This document shows, in pieces, positions 1-7,304 of a DNA stretch of 36,705 nucleotides; positions within the stretch are counted from its first letter, which is position 1; every line of letters starts with the position of its first letter. The DNA is from Bacillota bacterium (GTDB taxonomy: Bacteria; Bacillota; Clostridia; Christensenellales; CAG-138). Location: the NCBI GenBank assembly GCA_016286445.1, contig JAEESS010000021.1, positions 1 through 36,705 on the forward strand, read 5' to 3'. A program made the translations under genes and the position numbers. The notes beneath the pieces are model-generated. The model made no database searches. It saw only the letters and a program-made list of their open reading frames with translations, and was not told the DNA's origin.

Positions 1-3000
1 TGTTCCAGCGCTCGAACGTCGTCCAGCCGTTGGTCGTGCTGCTCCATGCTCTGCGGTAGACGACATAGCCCGCAGCGCCTTCCACCGGCGCCCATGTGAT
101 CTTGATGCCGTTACTTACATTTGCAACCGTTGTTGCCGTCGTTGCCGGCAGATAGATTTTGAACCACGCCAATTCAGCGCCGTAATAGACGTTTGTGAAG
201 ACCACATACACATAGCCCGTGCCCGCTTCGCAGTTTTCATAGTACTCGTAATCATAGCAGCTTTCGTCCACTTCATTGCCGTACCCGTCATAGACGGTGA
301 ACCGCGGCTCCCACGGCAAGCCATCCGCGATCACATACGGCGTGGTGCCTTTGAAATCAACGTCCTCCTCGTTCCACTCGATCCAGCCATCGAACGGGAT
401 CAGATCACCATCCAGCCAATATGCATAGAGGGTGTGATCCTCGGGGTCTTCGACGATCGAGTCTTCCGTGATCAGCATTCCGTATTCCGGATCCGTATAC
501 CAGCCGACAAATGTGTATCCTTCATATTCCGGCTCCGGAAGCTCGCCGTAAGCTTCGCCGTAGATGACAGTTATGCTGTCCGGCGAAACTTCGCCGCCGT
601 TCGGGTCGAGCGTGACGGTAACGTACGCGGCGTCCTCTTCCCAATGCGCATAGAGGGTGTGATCATCGGGGTCTTCGACGATCGAGTCTTCCGTGATCAG
701 CATTCCGTCTTCCGGATCCGTATACCAGCCGACGAATGTGTATCCGTCCCATGTCGGCTCCGGAAGCTCGCCGTAAGCTTCGCCGTAATCGACGACCGTG
801 CAGTCCGGCCACACGTCGCCGCCGTTCGGATCGAGCGTGACTATAATATAATCATAATCAATATCTGATTCGATTGGTTCGATTTCACAGACGAAACCAC
901 GCTTTGTACAGCCGGCTGTCGTCGCCCATTCGCCGTCTGACGTCATGTAGACGAAATTGCTGCCGCCCTCGTCGTTATTCGTGTCATTTCCGGGCTGATC
1001 GTAAGCCCAGTTCGTGTAATAGGACTCTAATACCGATCCATCCCCATTCCATACAAACAGGCGCTCAAGTTCTTCTCCATAGGTTACATCCATTGCGCCG
1101 AGCCAGCATTCCGCCTGATCCGTTACATTGTTGATAAACGAGTTTTCAGCATAGCTGTCGATCCTCAACAAATGACCGCCGAGGTATTCGCTGATCGTCT
1201 TTGCTTCGTACCACGTCGCCGGTTCGCTGAAGAACAGGTATGTGTTGCCGTCATTCGTATACTCCTCCGGTTCATGCGCATCCAGCCACTCATCCGGGTG
1301 TACGGCAGTAAAATTCACATAGACATATTTTCCGGTTTCCAGCGTGCCCGTTCTTGGTGATCTTGGATAGCCCGCAAAGCTATATCCGTCACCGACTCTG
1401 ATGTCTTTTACCTCGTATGTGCCTGCCGGATCCCTTTGAATGTACTGTCGCAAGTATGTATCGCAATCATCGACTATTTTTTCCCCATTGATGTAGACGT
1501 CGAACGATCCTTTGCCTATAATATTTATTTTGGCGCTGCCGTCAATACAGCCGATAACTGTTATCCTGTAATCGTACTGCGCATAAAGAGCGTGATCACC
1601 GGCGGTCGTTACAATCGTTTCAGATGTTACCTGTGTGCCGCCTTCGGGCTCTGTGAACCATCCGAGGAATTGTGAATTCACAGTCAACGGGTGAGAGTTA
1701 AGCTCGTCGCCATACGGACTGCCATAGGTAACAGTAAACGTTGACACGGAATTGCCATTTTCTCTAATTTTCGTAACGGTATAGGTCTTTGCCGTCCAAT
1801 GTGCATACAGCGTATGACTTGACGTCGTCGATACAACGGTCGAGGTCGTTACCTGAGAACCGCCGGTCGGCGATGTGTACCAACCATCAAAGTTGTAGCC
1901 GGTTCTTGTCGCCTCGGGAAGCCACCCATATGATTGCCCATAATAGGCTATCGTGCTCGTTGTGTAAACGACGCCGCCGTTTGCGTCAAAATACACCGTC
2001 ATGCCCGTGCTGCTCCAATGCGCATACAGCGTATGATTCCCCGCCGTTGTGACCGTCGTCGAATTGGAAACATAGGATCCGCCGCTTGCCGCCGTATACC
2101 ATCCGCTGAAGCTGTAACCGGAACGCGTCGGCGTCGGAAGGCTGTTATAATACCCGTAGGAGGATCCGTAATACACGGTGATGCTCGACGGCGAAACGCT
2201 GCCGCCGTTTGCATTCAGCGAAACCGTATAGGTCCTTGCCGTCCAGTGCGCATACAGCGTATGGTTTGCCGCGGTCGTAACAGTCGTTGTAGACGTTACC
2301 CTCGATCCGCCGCTTGCGGAAGTATACCAACCGTCAAAACTATATCCCGTGCGCGATGCGTTCGGAAGAGAACCGTACGCTTTGTTGTATGTGACCGTAA
2401 TGCTCGAAGGAGACACGGTTCCGCCGTTCGGATTGAGCGTAACGGTATATGTCGCCGGAGAACCGACAGAGAAAGCGTTGGAATGCAACACACGAGAGGC
2501 GCTTTTGCCGGTTATAGTCGTGCCATCCTCAGAGTAGTAATAATTAGCTCGGTAAAGAAGAACAAATGTATAGCTGCCGTTGGAAAGCTGTCCGAATTTC
2601 AGATTATTATCCAGTTTTGATCCCTGTAAACCATAATTTCTTGTATTGACGCCCTCGTCCGAACTCGAAATGGCAGGATTACCGCTCGTCGATGAACCAT
2701 AATAACATTTCGCATATAAATCTATAATCAAATTGTATCGACTGGCTATCGTTCCGCCGATGCTGAACGAGTTGCCTTGTGTAAGCTGCGATGGATAAAC
2801 GCCGTTTGTCAACGTAATATCCGAATTATCCCATCCGAGCCAGCTTGTATTTCCGGAATAGAAGTATTTCTCACCATTGTATTCCGTTTTATACCAATAC
2901 TGTCCTTTTGTGTTCTTATATAAACCGGTTACTGTAAACGTTTTCCCGCTTGCATAAGAAACATTAGCCGTCGACGCCGAGCAAACGGACGATTCACAGG

Positions 3001-3838
3001 GTAACGTCCACAATGTTACAGATGCGTTTGCTTTAACTGACCCGTAAGTGGTGTATTCCCTGCATTGCGCAAGATAGTCCGAACCGGGATCGCTGAGAAC
3101 CGCACTGCTGTTCTTCAGAACTACAACGGAACCGCCTCTATCGTAAATGTTGCTAAGTCCATATTCTTTTGCTACCCAACAATTTGTGAAAAGCTGATGG
3201 TTAGTGTTATTGACAGGATCGTTCACATAAAACTTTACCTTATTACCATCTCTTTCGTAATCAGTTACAACAATTGCATGACCTACCTTATCAAGATAGA
3301 AAACAATCCCTTCCGGATGTTGCATAAGCTGTGCAATTATGTATTCGCTATCTATTGTGCTTGGTTTTAAGTGCTTTGTTGTATACTGTACGCCATCACT
3401 GTTTGTATACGTTTTTTCCCACCAATAACACGAATCTCCGGAATATGAATATCCATTTTTCTTTTTGGTGTTTTTATAAATGTTAATCCAATTATAAGGT
3501 CCTTTGATTTTGGTACATCCATTGGACCTGAGAGAATCTTCGATCGTAAATTTCCCAGATTTATTATCATAAGCTAAACGTCTATTCAATAAGGTTGTGG
3601 TAGCCGATATATTACAAATACCAGGATGTTTTCTCTTTTGATAATTAATCCATCTTCCATTATCCTTATCCCATTCGACACGATAAGCTTGTGGTGCTTT
3701 GTATGGGTTTTGACTATCAATTCTTTGTACAATTTGTTTGAAAGCGTTATACTCGGCAGATGTTTCTGCAACTCCCGTAGACGGCAGCAGCGCCATAAGC
3801 ATCAGAACGCTCAGTATGATCGACAACAGTTTTTTCAT
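1..3838 (-). CDS. Large secreted multidomain surface protein: papain/C39-like head, InlB-type B-repeats, C-type-lectin-like domain (C-terminus beyond window)
   Basis: An open frame of about 1279 codons runs without a stop from ATG 3838 off the left edge. A GGGGGAGA-type ribosome site lies just upstream. Residues 1-25 form a Sec signal peptide (MKKLLSIILSVLML, then a VAET cleavage region). Residues about 60-230 look like a papain/C39-like cysteine peptidase: C75 in HPGICNISATT, H187 in VGHAIVVTDYE and D207 in VNDP would make the triad. An SH3-like stretch follows. Four InlB B-repeats (Listeria-Bacteroides repeat, NGG...GWYT...LYAHW) lie at about 461-755. A C-type-lectin-like domain is at about 858-985 (GGHLLRIDSYAENSFI, NWAYDQPGNDT, RGFVCEI). 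Two more B-repeats are at about 999-1140, then an Fn3-like region (ITWAPVEGAAGYVVYRR) reaches the edge. It is probably an adhesin or matrix-interacting protein; the ligand and peptidase substrate are unknown. No cell-wall anchor is visible because the end is missing. Confidence 0.85.
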   Translation of the reverse strand, partial: MKKLLSIILSVLMLMALLPSTGVAETSAEYNAFKQIVQRIDSQNPYKAPQAYRVEWDKDNGRWINYQKRKHPGICNISATTTLLNRRLAYDNKSGKFTIEDSLRSNGCTKIKGPYNWINIYKNTKKKNGYSYSGDSCYWWEKTYTNSDGVQYTTKHLKPSTIDSEYIIAQLMQHPEGIVFYLDKVGHAIVVTDYERDGNKVKFYVNDPVNNTNHQLFTNCWVAKEYGLSNIYDRGGSVVVLKNSSAVLSDPGSDYLAQCREYTTYGSVKANASVTLWTLPCESSVCSASTANVSYASGKTFTVTGLYKNTKGQYWYKTEYNGEKYFYSGNTSWLGWDNSDITLTNGVYPSQLTQGNSFSIGGTIASRYNLIIDLYAKCYYGSSTSGNPAISSSDEGVNTRNYGLQGSKLDNNLKFGQLSNGSYTFVLLYRANYYYSEDGTTITGKSASRVLHSNAFSVGSPATYTVTLNPNGGTVSPSSITVTYNKAYGSLPNASRTGYSFDGWYTSASGGSRVTSTTTVTTAANHTLYAHWTARTYTVSLNANGGSVSPSSITVYYGSSYGYYNSLPTPTRSGYSFSGWYTAASGGSYVSNSTTVTTAGNHTLYAHWSSTGMTVYFDANGGVVYTTSTIAYYGQSYGWLPEATRTGYNFDGWYTSPTGGSQVTTSTVVSTTSSHTLYAHWTAKTYTVTKIRENGNSVSTFTVTYGSPYGDELNSHPLTVNSQFLGWFTEPEGGTQVTSETIVTTAGDHALYAQYDYRITVIGCIDGSAKINIIGKGSFDVYINGEKIVDDCDTYLRQYIQRDPAGTYEVKDIRVGDGYSFAGYPRSPRTGTLETGKYVYVNFTAVHPDEWLDAHEPEEYTNDGNTYLFFSEPATWYEAKTISEYLGGHLLRIDSYAENSFINNVTDQAECWLGAMDVTYGEELERLFVWNGDGSVLESYYTNWAYDQPGNDTNNDEGGSNFVYMTSDGEWATTAGCTKRGFVCEIEPIESDIDYDYIIVTLDPNGGDVWPDCTVVDYGEAYGELPEPTWDGYTFVGWYTDPEDGMLITEDSIVEDPDDHTLYAHWEEDAAYVTVTLDPNGGEVSPDSITVIYGEAYGELPEPEYEGYTFVGWYTDPEYGMLITEDSIVEDPEDHTLYAYWLDGDLIPFDGWIEWNEEDVDFKGTTPYVIADGLPWEPRFTVYDGYGNEVDESCYDYEYYENCEAGTGYVYVVFTNVYYGAELAWFKIYLPATTATTVANVSNGIKITWAPVEGAAGYVVYRRAWSSTTNGWTTFERWN

Positions 3839-3957
3839 GTTCGTTCTCCCCCGGGCGGCAACGATCGTTGGGAGGTATGCGCGCGCCGCAGAATTGTCCG
3901 CATACCGTTTTCTGTGAAAAAAAGTGCTTTCGGTATTGATCCGATACCCTAAAATAA

Positions 3958-3986
3958 AGTTTACACTACATATTGTATCATGTCAA
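3958..3986 (-). promoter_or_regulatory. Putative promoter of the surface-protein gene
   Basis: On the minus strand TTGACA (3986-3981) is followed after 17 bp by TAAACT (3963-3958). This predicts a start near 3951 and a leader of about 113 nt before ATG 3838. The -35 is perfect and the -10 matches 4 of 6. Confidence 0.45.
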
Positions 3987-4013
3987 TACAGCATGCGCGG
4001 TATAACACATCAT

Positions 4014-4255
4014 ATGAAGCAGCAAATGCGGCAGACAGAATACTGTGCGCAGCGGATCCGGAAATTGCGGAAGAAAATGACCTGACGCCGCGAGCGCCTT
4101 CTGCGGTCCTCGGCACGACGCAGCAGGTCTATTCCCGTTATGAAAGCGGCGAAAACGAAATGCCGATCCGGCGTCTGATCACGCTTACAGGGTTCTGCAA
4201 CATCAGCGCCGATTAGGTCCTCTGCCTTTCCGACAAGCCGAACCGAAACGAATGA
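4014..4255 (+). pseudogene. Decayed XRE-family HTH regulator (one frameshift, one nonsense codon)
   Basis: From ATG 4014 (or 4026) the frame reads MRQTEYCAQRIRKLRKKMT and stops at TGA 4083. One base is missing relative to the expected MTLT helix start. In the next frame the domain continues as VLGTTQQVYSRYESGENEMP and then LITLTGFCNISAD, the classic recognition-helix and C-terminal part of an HTH_3/XRE domain. It meets TAG at 4214, where the family normally has a tyrosine (ISADY), and the frame then continues VLCLSDKPNRNE to TGA 4253. Two independent lesions in about 80 codons argue for a pseudogene rather than one sequencing error. It lies divergent to the surface-protein gene, which suggests a lost local regulator; that link is inference. 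Confidence 0.75.
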
Positions 4256-4280
4256 ACGCCCCGCTCGCAGGGCGTTTTGT
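4255..4280 (+). terminator. Rho-independent terminator after the XRE relic
   Basis: AACGCCC (4255-4261) pairs with GGGCGTT (4270-4276) across an 8-nt loop and is followed by TTGT. It starts at the last base of the relic's stop codon, supporting this as a once-functional transcription unit. Confidence 0.7.
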
Positions 4281-4597
4281 TATATTCCAAAGGATGCTTC
4301 GCCCGCTCCGTTCCTCAGAATGACAGGCCGGGGGGATGCTGTGTTCACGATGACAAACGTATAAGCACGGGAGACCGCGATCTTGTGGACCCCCTCATCC
4401 GTCAGCAAAGCTGACACCTTCCCCACCCCTTTCGGGTGGGGGAAGGCTTTTGGGTGTATGTTCATTATAGGGGAAACTGACCCCGGTTTCCCTCCGTGCA
4501 GGAGACATGTTATGCCCGCGGCACCTTGTTTTTCGTGTGTCATCCTGAGCATGGTACAATTTCATTCCGCAGAGGCGGATACCATCCGGGGGTACGC
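4281..4597. other. Intergenic region made of dispersed-repeat pieces
   Basis: No credible gene is visible. It holds a CCTCAGAATGACA arm (4314-4326), the CTTCCCC/GGGGAAG element at 4390-4454, and a TGTCATCCTGAG arm (near 4539-4550) that is an inverted copy of the first arm. The same arms bound the small element inside the ileS leader at 31223-31289. Confidence 0.6.
4390..4454. repeat. Dispersed palindromic repeat, copy 1 (CCCCTCATCCG...GGGGAAGGCTTTTGG)
   Basis: Starts CCCCCTCATCCGTCAG, contains a self-complementary CCTTCCCCACCC/GGGTGGGGGAAGG hairpin and ends GGCTTTTGGG. The same order of blocks recurs at 7005-7111, 7171-7290, 9097-9153 and 9462-9508, always between genes. Confidence 0.7.
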
Positions 4598-4623
4598 AAA
4601 AAGGAGCCTTGTCGGCTCCTTTT
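4598..4623 (-). terminator. Terminator of the rpsP-rplS operon
   Basis: GGAGCC (4603-4608) pairs with GGCTCC (4614-4619), extended by A/T pairs. Read on the minus strand the hairpin is followed by a run of U (the A run at 4598-4602). It sits 12 bp beyond the rplS stop. Confidence 0.85.
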
Positions 4624-4635
4624 GTTTTGTCAAAC

Positions 4636-4992
4636 TTATTTCTTCTCGTCGATGCGCTCGCGGATCTTCGCCGCCTTACCGCTTCTCTCGCGGAGGTAGA
4701 AGAGCTTCGCTCTGCGGACCACGCCGTGACGGACCACTTCGATGCGGCCGATGCGCGGGCTGTGGTACGGGAAGGTACGCTCGACGCCGATGCCGTAGGA
4801 CATACGGCGAACGGTAAAGGACTTGCGGATGCCGCCGCCCTGGATCTTGATGACGATGCCTTCAAAGTTCTGCAATCTTTCACGGTTGCCTTCGACGACC
4901 TTCACGAAAACGCGAACGGTATCGCCGACTTCCAGCTCGGGCAGATCGCTGCGGAGCTGTTCTTTTTCGAGTTCACGAATGATGTCGGACAT
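4636..4992 (-). CDS. rplS: 50S ribosomal protein L19
   Basis: 118 residues, the usual L19 length. Motifs [48 protein letters not shown] and [17 protein letters not shown] identify the family, a protein of the 30S-50S interface. Start chosen at ATG 4992 ([18 protein letters not shown]) because AAAAGGAG lies about 10 nt upstream. A longer in-frame extension to 5109 has no ribosome site and would precede the conserved N-terminus. It is the last gene of rpsP-khpA-rimM-trmD-rplS, followed at once by a strong terminator. The 123-bp gap from trmD contains nothing I can identify. Confidence 0.96.
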   Translation of the reverse strand: MSDIIRELEKEQLRSDLPELEVGDTVRVFVKVVEGNRERLQNFEGIVIKIQGGGIRKSFTVRRMSYGIGVERTFPYHSPRIGRIEVVRHGVVRRAKLFYLRERSGKAAKIRERIDEKK

Positions 4993-5115
4993 GTTTGATT
5001 TTCTCCTTTTTTCTATTTGAAACAGGCGTTCACGATCAATGCTGTCGGCGGACCGCCCGATGTCGCAAGGCGCATTATACCATAGCTTTCGGATAAATGC
5101 AAGCCCCAATTTTGC

Positions 5116-5808
5116 TTATTTTGCGGGATTTTTCCCGAAATTGCCCAAGAGGCACGGACGGACCGCGCGGGTCTTTTCCATCGCCTGCTCGTGCCGCCAC
5201 TTTGCGATGTTCGCGTGGTGACCGTTCAAGAGGATCTCCGGCACGTCCAAGCCCCGAAACGACGCCGGACGCGTGTACTGCGGGTATTCGAGGAGCCCGT
5301 TCGTGTGCGATTCGTCCTCCGCGCTCTCCTCCGAGCCCAAAACGCCCGGAATGAAGCGGGAAAGGCAATCCACAAGCACCATCGCAGGCAGCTCGCCCCC
5401 GGTCAGCACATAGTCGCCGATGCTGATCTCCTCGTCGATCAGCGTGTTCACGCGCTCGTCCACGCCCTCGTAATGCCCGCACAAAAGCACGAGCCGGTCG
5501 AGCTTAGAAAGTTCCTTTGCGCGTTCGCTCGTCAAAAGCTTGCCGCGCGGGGTCAGAAGGATCCGGTGCGGATGCTCCTCGCCGCAGACTGCCGCCATGC
5601 AGTCGAAGATCGGCTGCGCCATCATCACGAGCCCCGCGCCGCCGCCGAACGGATAGTCATCGGTCTTTTTATGCTTGTTGTCGGCATAGGCGCGGATGTC
5701 GTGCGTTTCGATCGAAAGGACGCCGCTTGCCTGCGCTCTGCCGAGGATGCTCGTCTGCATGACGCCCGCGAACATCTCCGGAAACAGGGTCAGAATGTCA
5801 ATCTTCAA
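5116..5808 (-). CDS. trmD: tRNA (guanine-N1-)-methyltransferase
   Basis: 230 residues. Starts [20 protein letters not shown], the TrmD N-terminus. The SAM-binding trefoil-knot motifs are present: [26 protein letters not shown] and [20 protein letters not shown]. The C-terminal helical domain has [20 protein letters not shown] and [20 protein letters not shown], which contact tRNA. It makes m1G37 in tRNAs with a G at position 36, preventing +1 frameshifting. It overlaps the end of rimM by 11 bp, so the two are translationally coupled. The C-terminus is a few residues shorter than some homologues, but all catalytic segments are present. Confidence 0.96.
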   Translation of the reverse strand: MKIDILTLFPEMFAGVMQTSILGRAQASGVLSIETHDIRAYADNKHKKTDDYPFGGGAGLVMMAQPIFDCMAAVCGEEHPHRILLTPRGKLLTSERAKELSKLDRLVLLCGHYEGVDERVNTLIDEEISIGDYVLTGGELPAMVLVDCLSRFIPGVLGSEESAEDESHTNGLLEYPQYTRPASFRGLDVPEILLNGHHANIAKWRHEQAMEKTRAVRPCLLGNFGKNPAK

Positions 5809-6316
5809 AGAGCCCGACCTCCTTCAAAACCGCCGCGTCGAACACGATCCGTTCGTTGTCGGTGTCGACCTCAGCCAAAACGCGTTTGAGTGCCGGCACC
5901 ATCAGCTTGCCGTTTGCGATCTCATAGACGTCGTTCGCGCCGGTCTCGTAGACGTTGGTGAGCTTGCCGAAGGCGTTGCCGTCGGTGTCGAACGTCTCGC
6001 AGCCGATGAGATCGGTCACGAAATACGAGTCCTTCGGGAGCTTGACGCGGTGCGCCTTGTCCACGCAGAGGTACGCGCCGCGATAGCCGTTCGCCTGTTC
6101 CGGCGTTTCCGTGCCCTCGACCGTGAGGATCACGGCGTCCGGGGCGACGGACGAAACGCAAAGCTGCACGGGGCGCATTTCCCCGTGCATCTCCAAAAAC
6201 GCATCCTTGAGATTGCGGAAGCGCTTGCTCGAATCGGTGAGCGGCTCGACCTTGACCGCGCCGTGTACGCCGTGCGGACGCACGATCACGCCGATCCGGT
6301 AATACGCTGCGCTCAC
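5798..6316 (-). CDS. rimM: 16S rRNA processing protein RimM
   Basis: 172 residues. N-terminal RimM beta-barrel ([20 protein letters not shown]) and C-terminal PRC-barrel ([20 protein letters not shown], then [18 protein letters not shown] and [15 protein letters not shown]). It assists maturation of the 30S head and binds S19. The start is GTG at 6316; its last three bases together with the next base form the khpA stop, a GTGA overlap typical of coupled translation. The 3' end overlaps trmD. Confidence 0.94.
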   Translation of the reverse strand: MSAAYYRIGVIVRPHGVHGAVKVEPLTDSSKRFRNLKDAFLEMHGEMRPVQLCVSSVAPDAVILTVEGTETPEQANGYRGAYLCVDKAHRVKLPKDSYFVTDLIGCETFDTDGNAFGKLTNVYETGANDVYEIANGKLMVPALKRVLAEVDTDNERIVFDAAVLKEVGLFED

Positions 6317-6540
6317 AGAATGTCGACGACGACCTTCTTTTCGTCGTTGATGGACGCCGCCTTGACGATCGCGCGGATCGCCTTTGCGATGCGTCCCTGC
6401 TTGCCGATGACCTTGCCGGTATCCTCGGGATCGACGACGAGCTCGATGACGATGCTGTCGTCCTCCTCGCGCGTCGTTACCTTGACGTTTTCGGGATGAT
6501 CGACCAGGCTCTTTGCGATGAACTCAACGAGCTTGTCCAT
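6313..6540 (-). CDS. khpA: KH-domain RNA-binding protein KhpA (YlqC family)
   Basis: 75 residues: MDKLVEFIAKSLVDHPENVK followed by a single KH domain with the GxxG loop in VIGKQGRIAKAIRAIVKAAS. Length and position between rpsP and rimM match YlqC/KhpA. In streptococci KhpA works with KhpB/EloR to bind RNA and influence cell elongation. The start at 6540 has a GAGG site about 7 nt upstream (inside the 3' end of rpsP's spacer). The stop overlaps the rimM GTG start. Confidence 0.93.
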   Translation of the reverse strand: MDKLVEFIAKSLVDHPENVKVTTREEDDSIVIELVVDPEDTGKVIGKQGRIAKAIRAIVKAASINDEKKVVVDIL

Positions 6541-6551
6541 AGCCGCCTCGA

Positions 6552-6794
6552 TCAGTCGATCGCGCCCGCCTTCTTCAGAAGGCCGCGAACGGTGTCGGTG
6601 GGCTGTGCGCCGTTCTTCATCCACTGCTGCGCGCGCTCGTTGTCAACCTTGAGCTCAACGGGCTCTGCGGCGGGATTGTAGTAACCGAGCTCTTCGACGA
6701 ATGCGCCGTCACGCGGTGCGCGGGAATCCGCAACGATGATACGGTAGAAAGGCTGCTTCTTCGCGCCCATTCTTCTCAGTCTGATCTTCAACAT
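6552..6794 (-). CDS. rpsP: 30S ribosomal protein S16
   Basis: 80 residues. [40 protein letters not shown] and [20 protein letters not shown] are diagnostic of S16. The ribosome site AAGGAG lies about 10 nt upstream of ATG 6794. It is the first gene of the operon ending at rplS. No convincing own promoter is visible; two small GC hairpins (ACGGCAGTGCCGT and GACGGCGGAGCCGTC) precede the gene. Confidence 0.96.
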   Translation of the reverse strand: MLKIRLRRMGAKKQPFYRIIVADSRAPRDGAFVEELGYYNPAAEPVELKVDNERAQQWMKNGAQPTDTVRGLLKKAGAID

Positions 6795-6886
6795 GGTTTT
6801 GTTTCTCCTTATCTTTGTTTCTTTTTTGATTTATATCGAATACGGCACTGCCGTTTTCGTCCTTATTTACGACGGCTCCGCCGTCT

Positions 6887-6921
6887 ATTCATCCGCGAAA
6901 AGCTGACGCTTTTCTGCGTGT
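6887..6921. repeat. 35-bp direct repeat, copy A
   Basis: Identical in all 35 bases to 7135-7169. Its core GAAAAGCTGACGCTTTTC is a perfect hairpin (GAAAAGC/GCTTTTC). Confidence 0.9.
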
Positions 6922-7004
6922 ACACCTCATCCACCACAAGCGGAACTCCACTCCGCTTCGCTTCGTTACGGCGGTGCCGTTGCACGCTCTCCGCGCATCG
7001 CCAT

Positions 7005-7111
7005 GTCCCCCTTCCCCTCAAGGGGAAGGCTTTTGGCAGGCAAATCACATGCAGAGGCTTCGCCCCCTTTAGGGTGGAGAAGCTGTCACCGTCAGGTGAC
7101 TGATGAGGGGG
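7005..7111. repeat. Dispersed palindromic repeat, copy 2
   Basis: Contains the perfect palindrome CTTCCCCTCAAGGGGAAG (7011-7028), then GCTTTTGG, then GGTGGAGAAGCTGTCACC, GTCAGGTGAC and TGATGAGGGGG. The second half is the mirror image of the left end of copy 1. Confidence 0.7.
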
Positions 7112-7134
7112 TATCAATGCGCGAAGCGCAATGC

Positions 7135-7169
7135 ATTCATCCGCGAAAAGCTGACGCTTTTCTGCGTGT
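7135..7169. repeat. 35-bp direct repeat, copy B
   Basis: Exact second copy of 6887-6921, 248 bp further on. The two copies flank copy 2 of the palindromic repeat. Confidence 0.9.
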
Positions 7170-7170
7170 G

Positions 7171-7290
7171 CTCCTCATCCGGCTCGCTGACGCTTCGCCA
7201 CCTTCCCCATAGCAAGGGGAAGGCTTTTGGTTGCGCACCATTCTTGGCCCCCTTGTGTAAAGGGGGCTGTCACCGAAAGGTGACTGAGGG
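7171..7290. repeat. Dispersed palindromic repeat, copy 3
   Basis: CTCCTCATCCGGCTCGCTGA, CCACCTTCCCCATAGCAAGG, GGCTTTTGGTTGCGCA, then CCCCCTTGTGTAAAGGGGG and CACCGAAAGGTGACTGAGGG. The last two blocks form separate hairpins. The block TTTTGGTTGCGCA is shared with copy 4 near 9150. Confidence 0.7.
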
Positions 7291-7304
7291 ATTGTTTTCC
7301 CCGC

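Larger units (their letters stand above)
6795..7304. other. 510-bp repeat-rich spacer between ffh and rpsP
   Basis: No gene is supportable. It is filled with short palindromes and repeats: ACGGCAGTGCCGT and GACGGC/GCCGTC near the rpsP end, two copies of a 35-bp direct repeat, and two copies of the CCTTCCCC/GGGGAAGG family. The hairpins next to ffh may slow transcription, but none has a U-tract, so read-through from the ylxM promoter into rpsP is plausible. Confidence 0.6.

Noticed and set aside
434..868. A plus-strand open frame with an internal repeat (VFDDRVFRDQHS twice)
   Set aside because: The repeat is the antisense image of the duplicated B-repeat DNA in the surface-protein gene.
1..3838. 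Possible diversity-generating retroelement target because of the C-type-lectin-like domain
   Set aside because: No reverse transcriptase or template repeat is visible; the CTLD is followed by more repeats rather than ending the protein as typical variable proteins do. The neighbouring left side is outside the window.
6313..6624. A longer KhpA reading upstream to 6624
   Set aside because: The extension overlaps the rpsP coding region out of frame and lacks a ribosome site; ATG 6540 fits the family.
6795..6900. Promoter or riboswitch directly upstream of rpsP
   Set aside because: TATAAA near 6830 has no acceptable -35, and the two small hairpins match no known leader class that I recognise.
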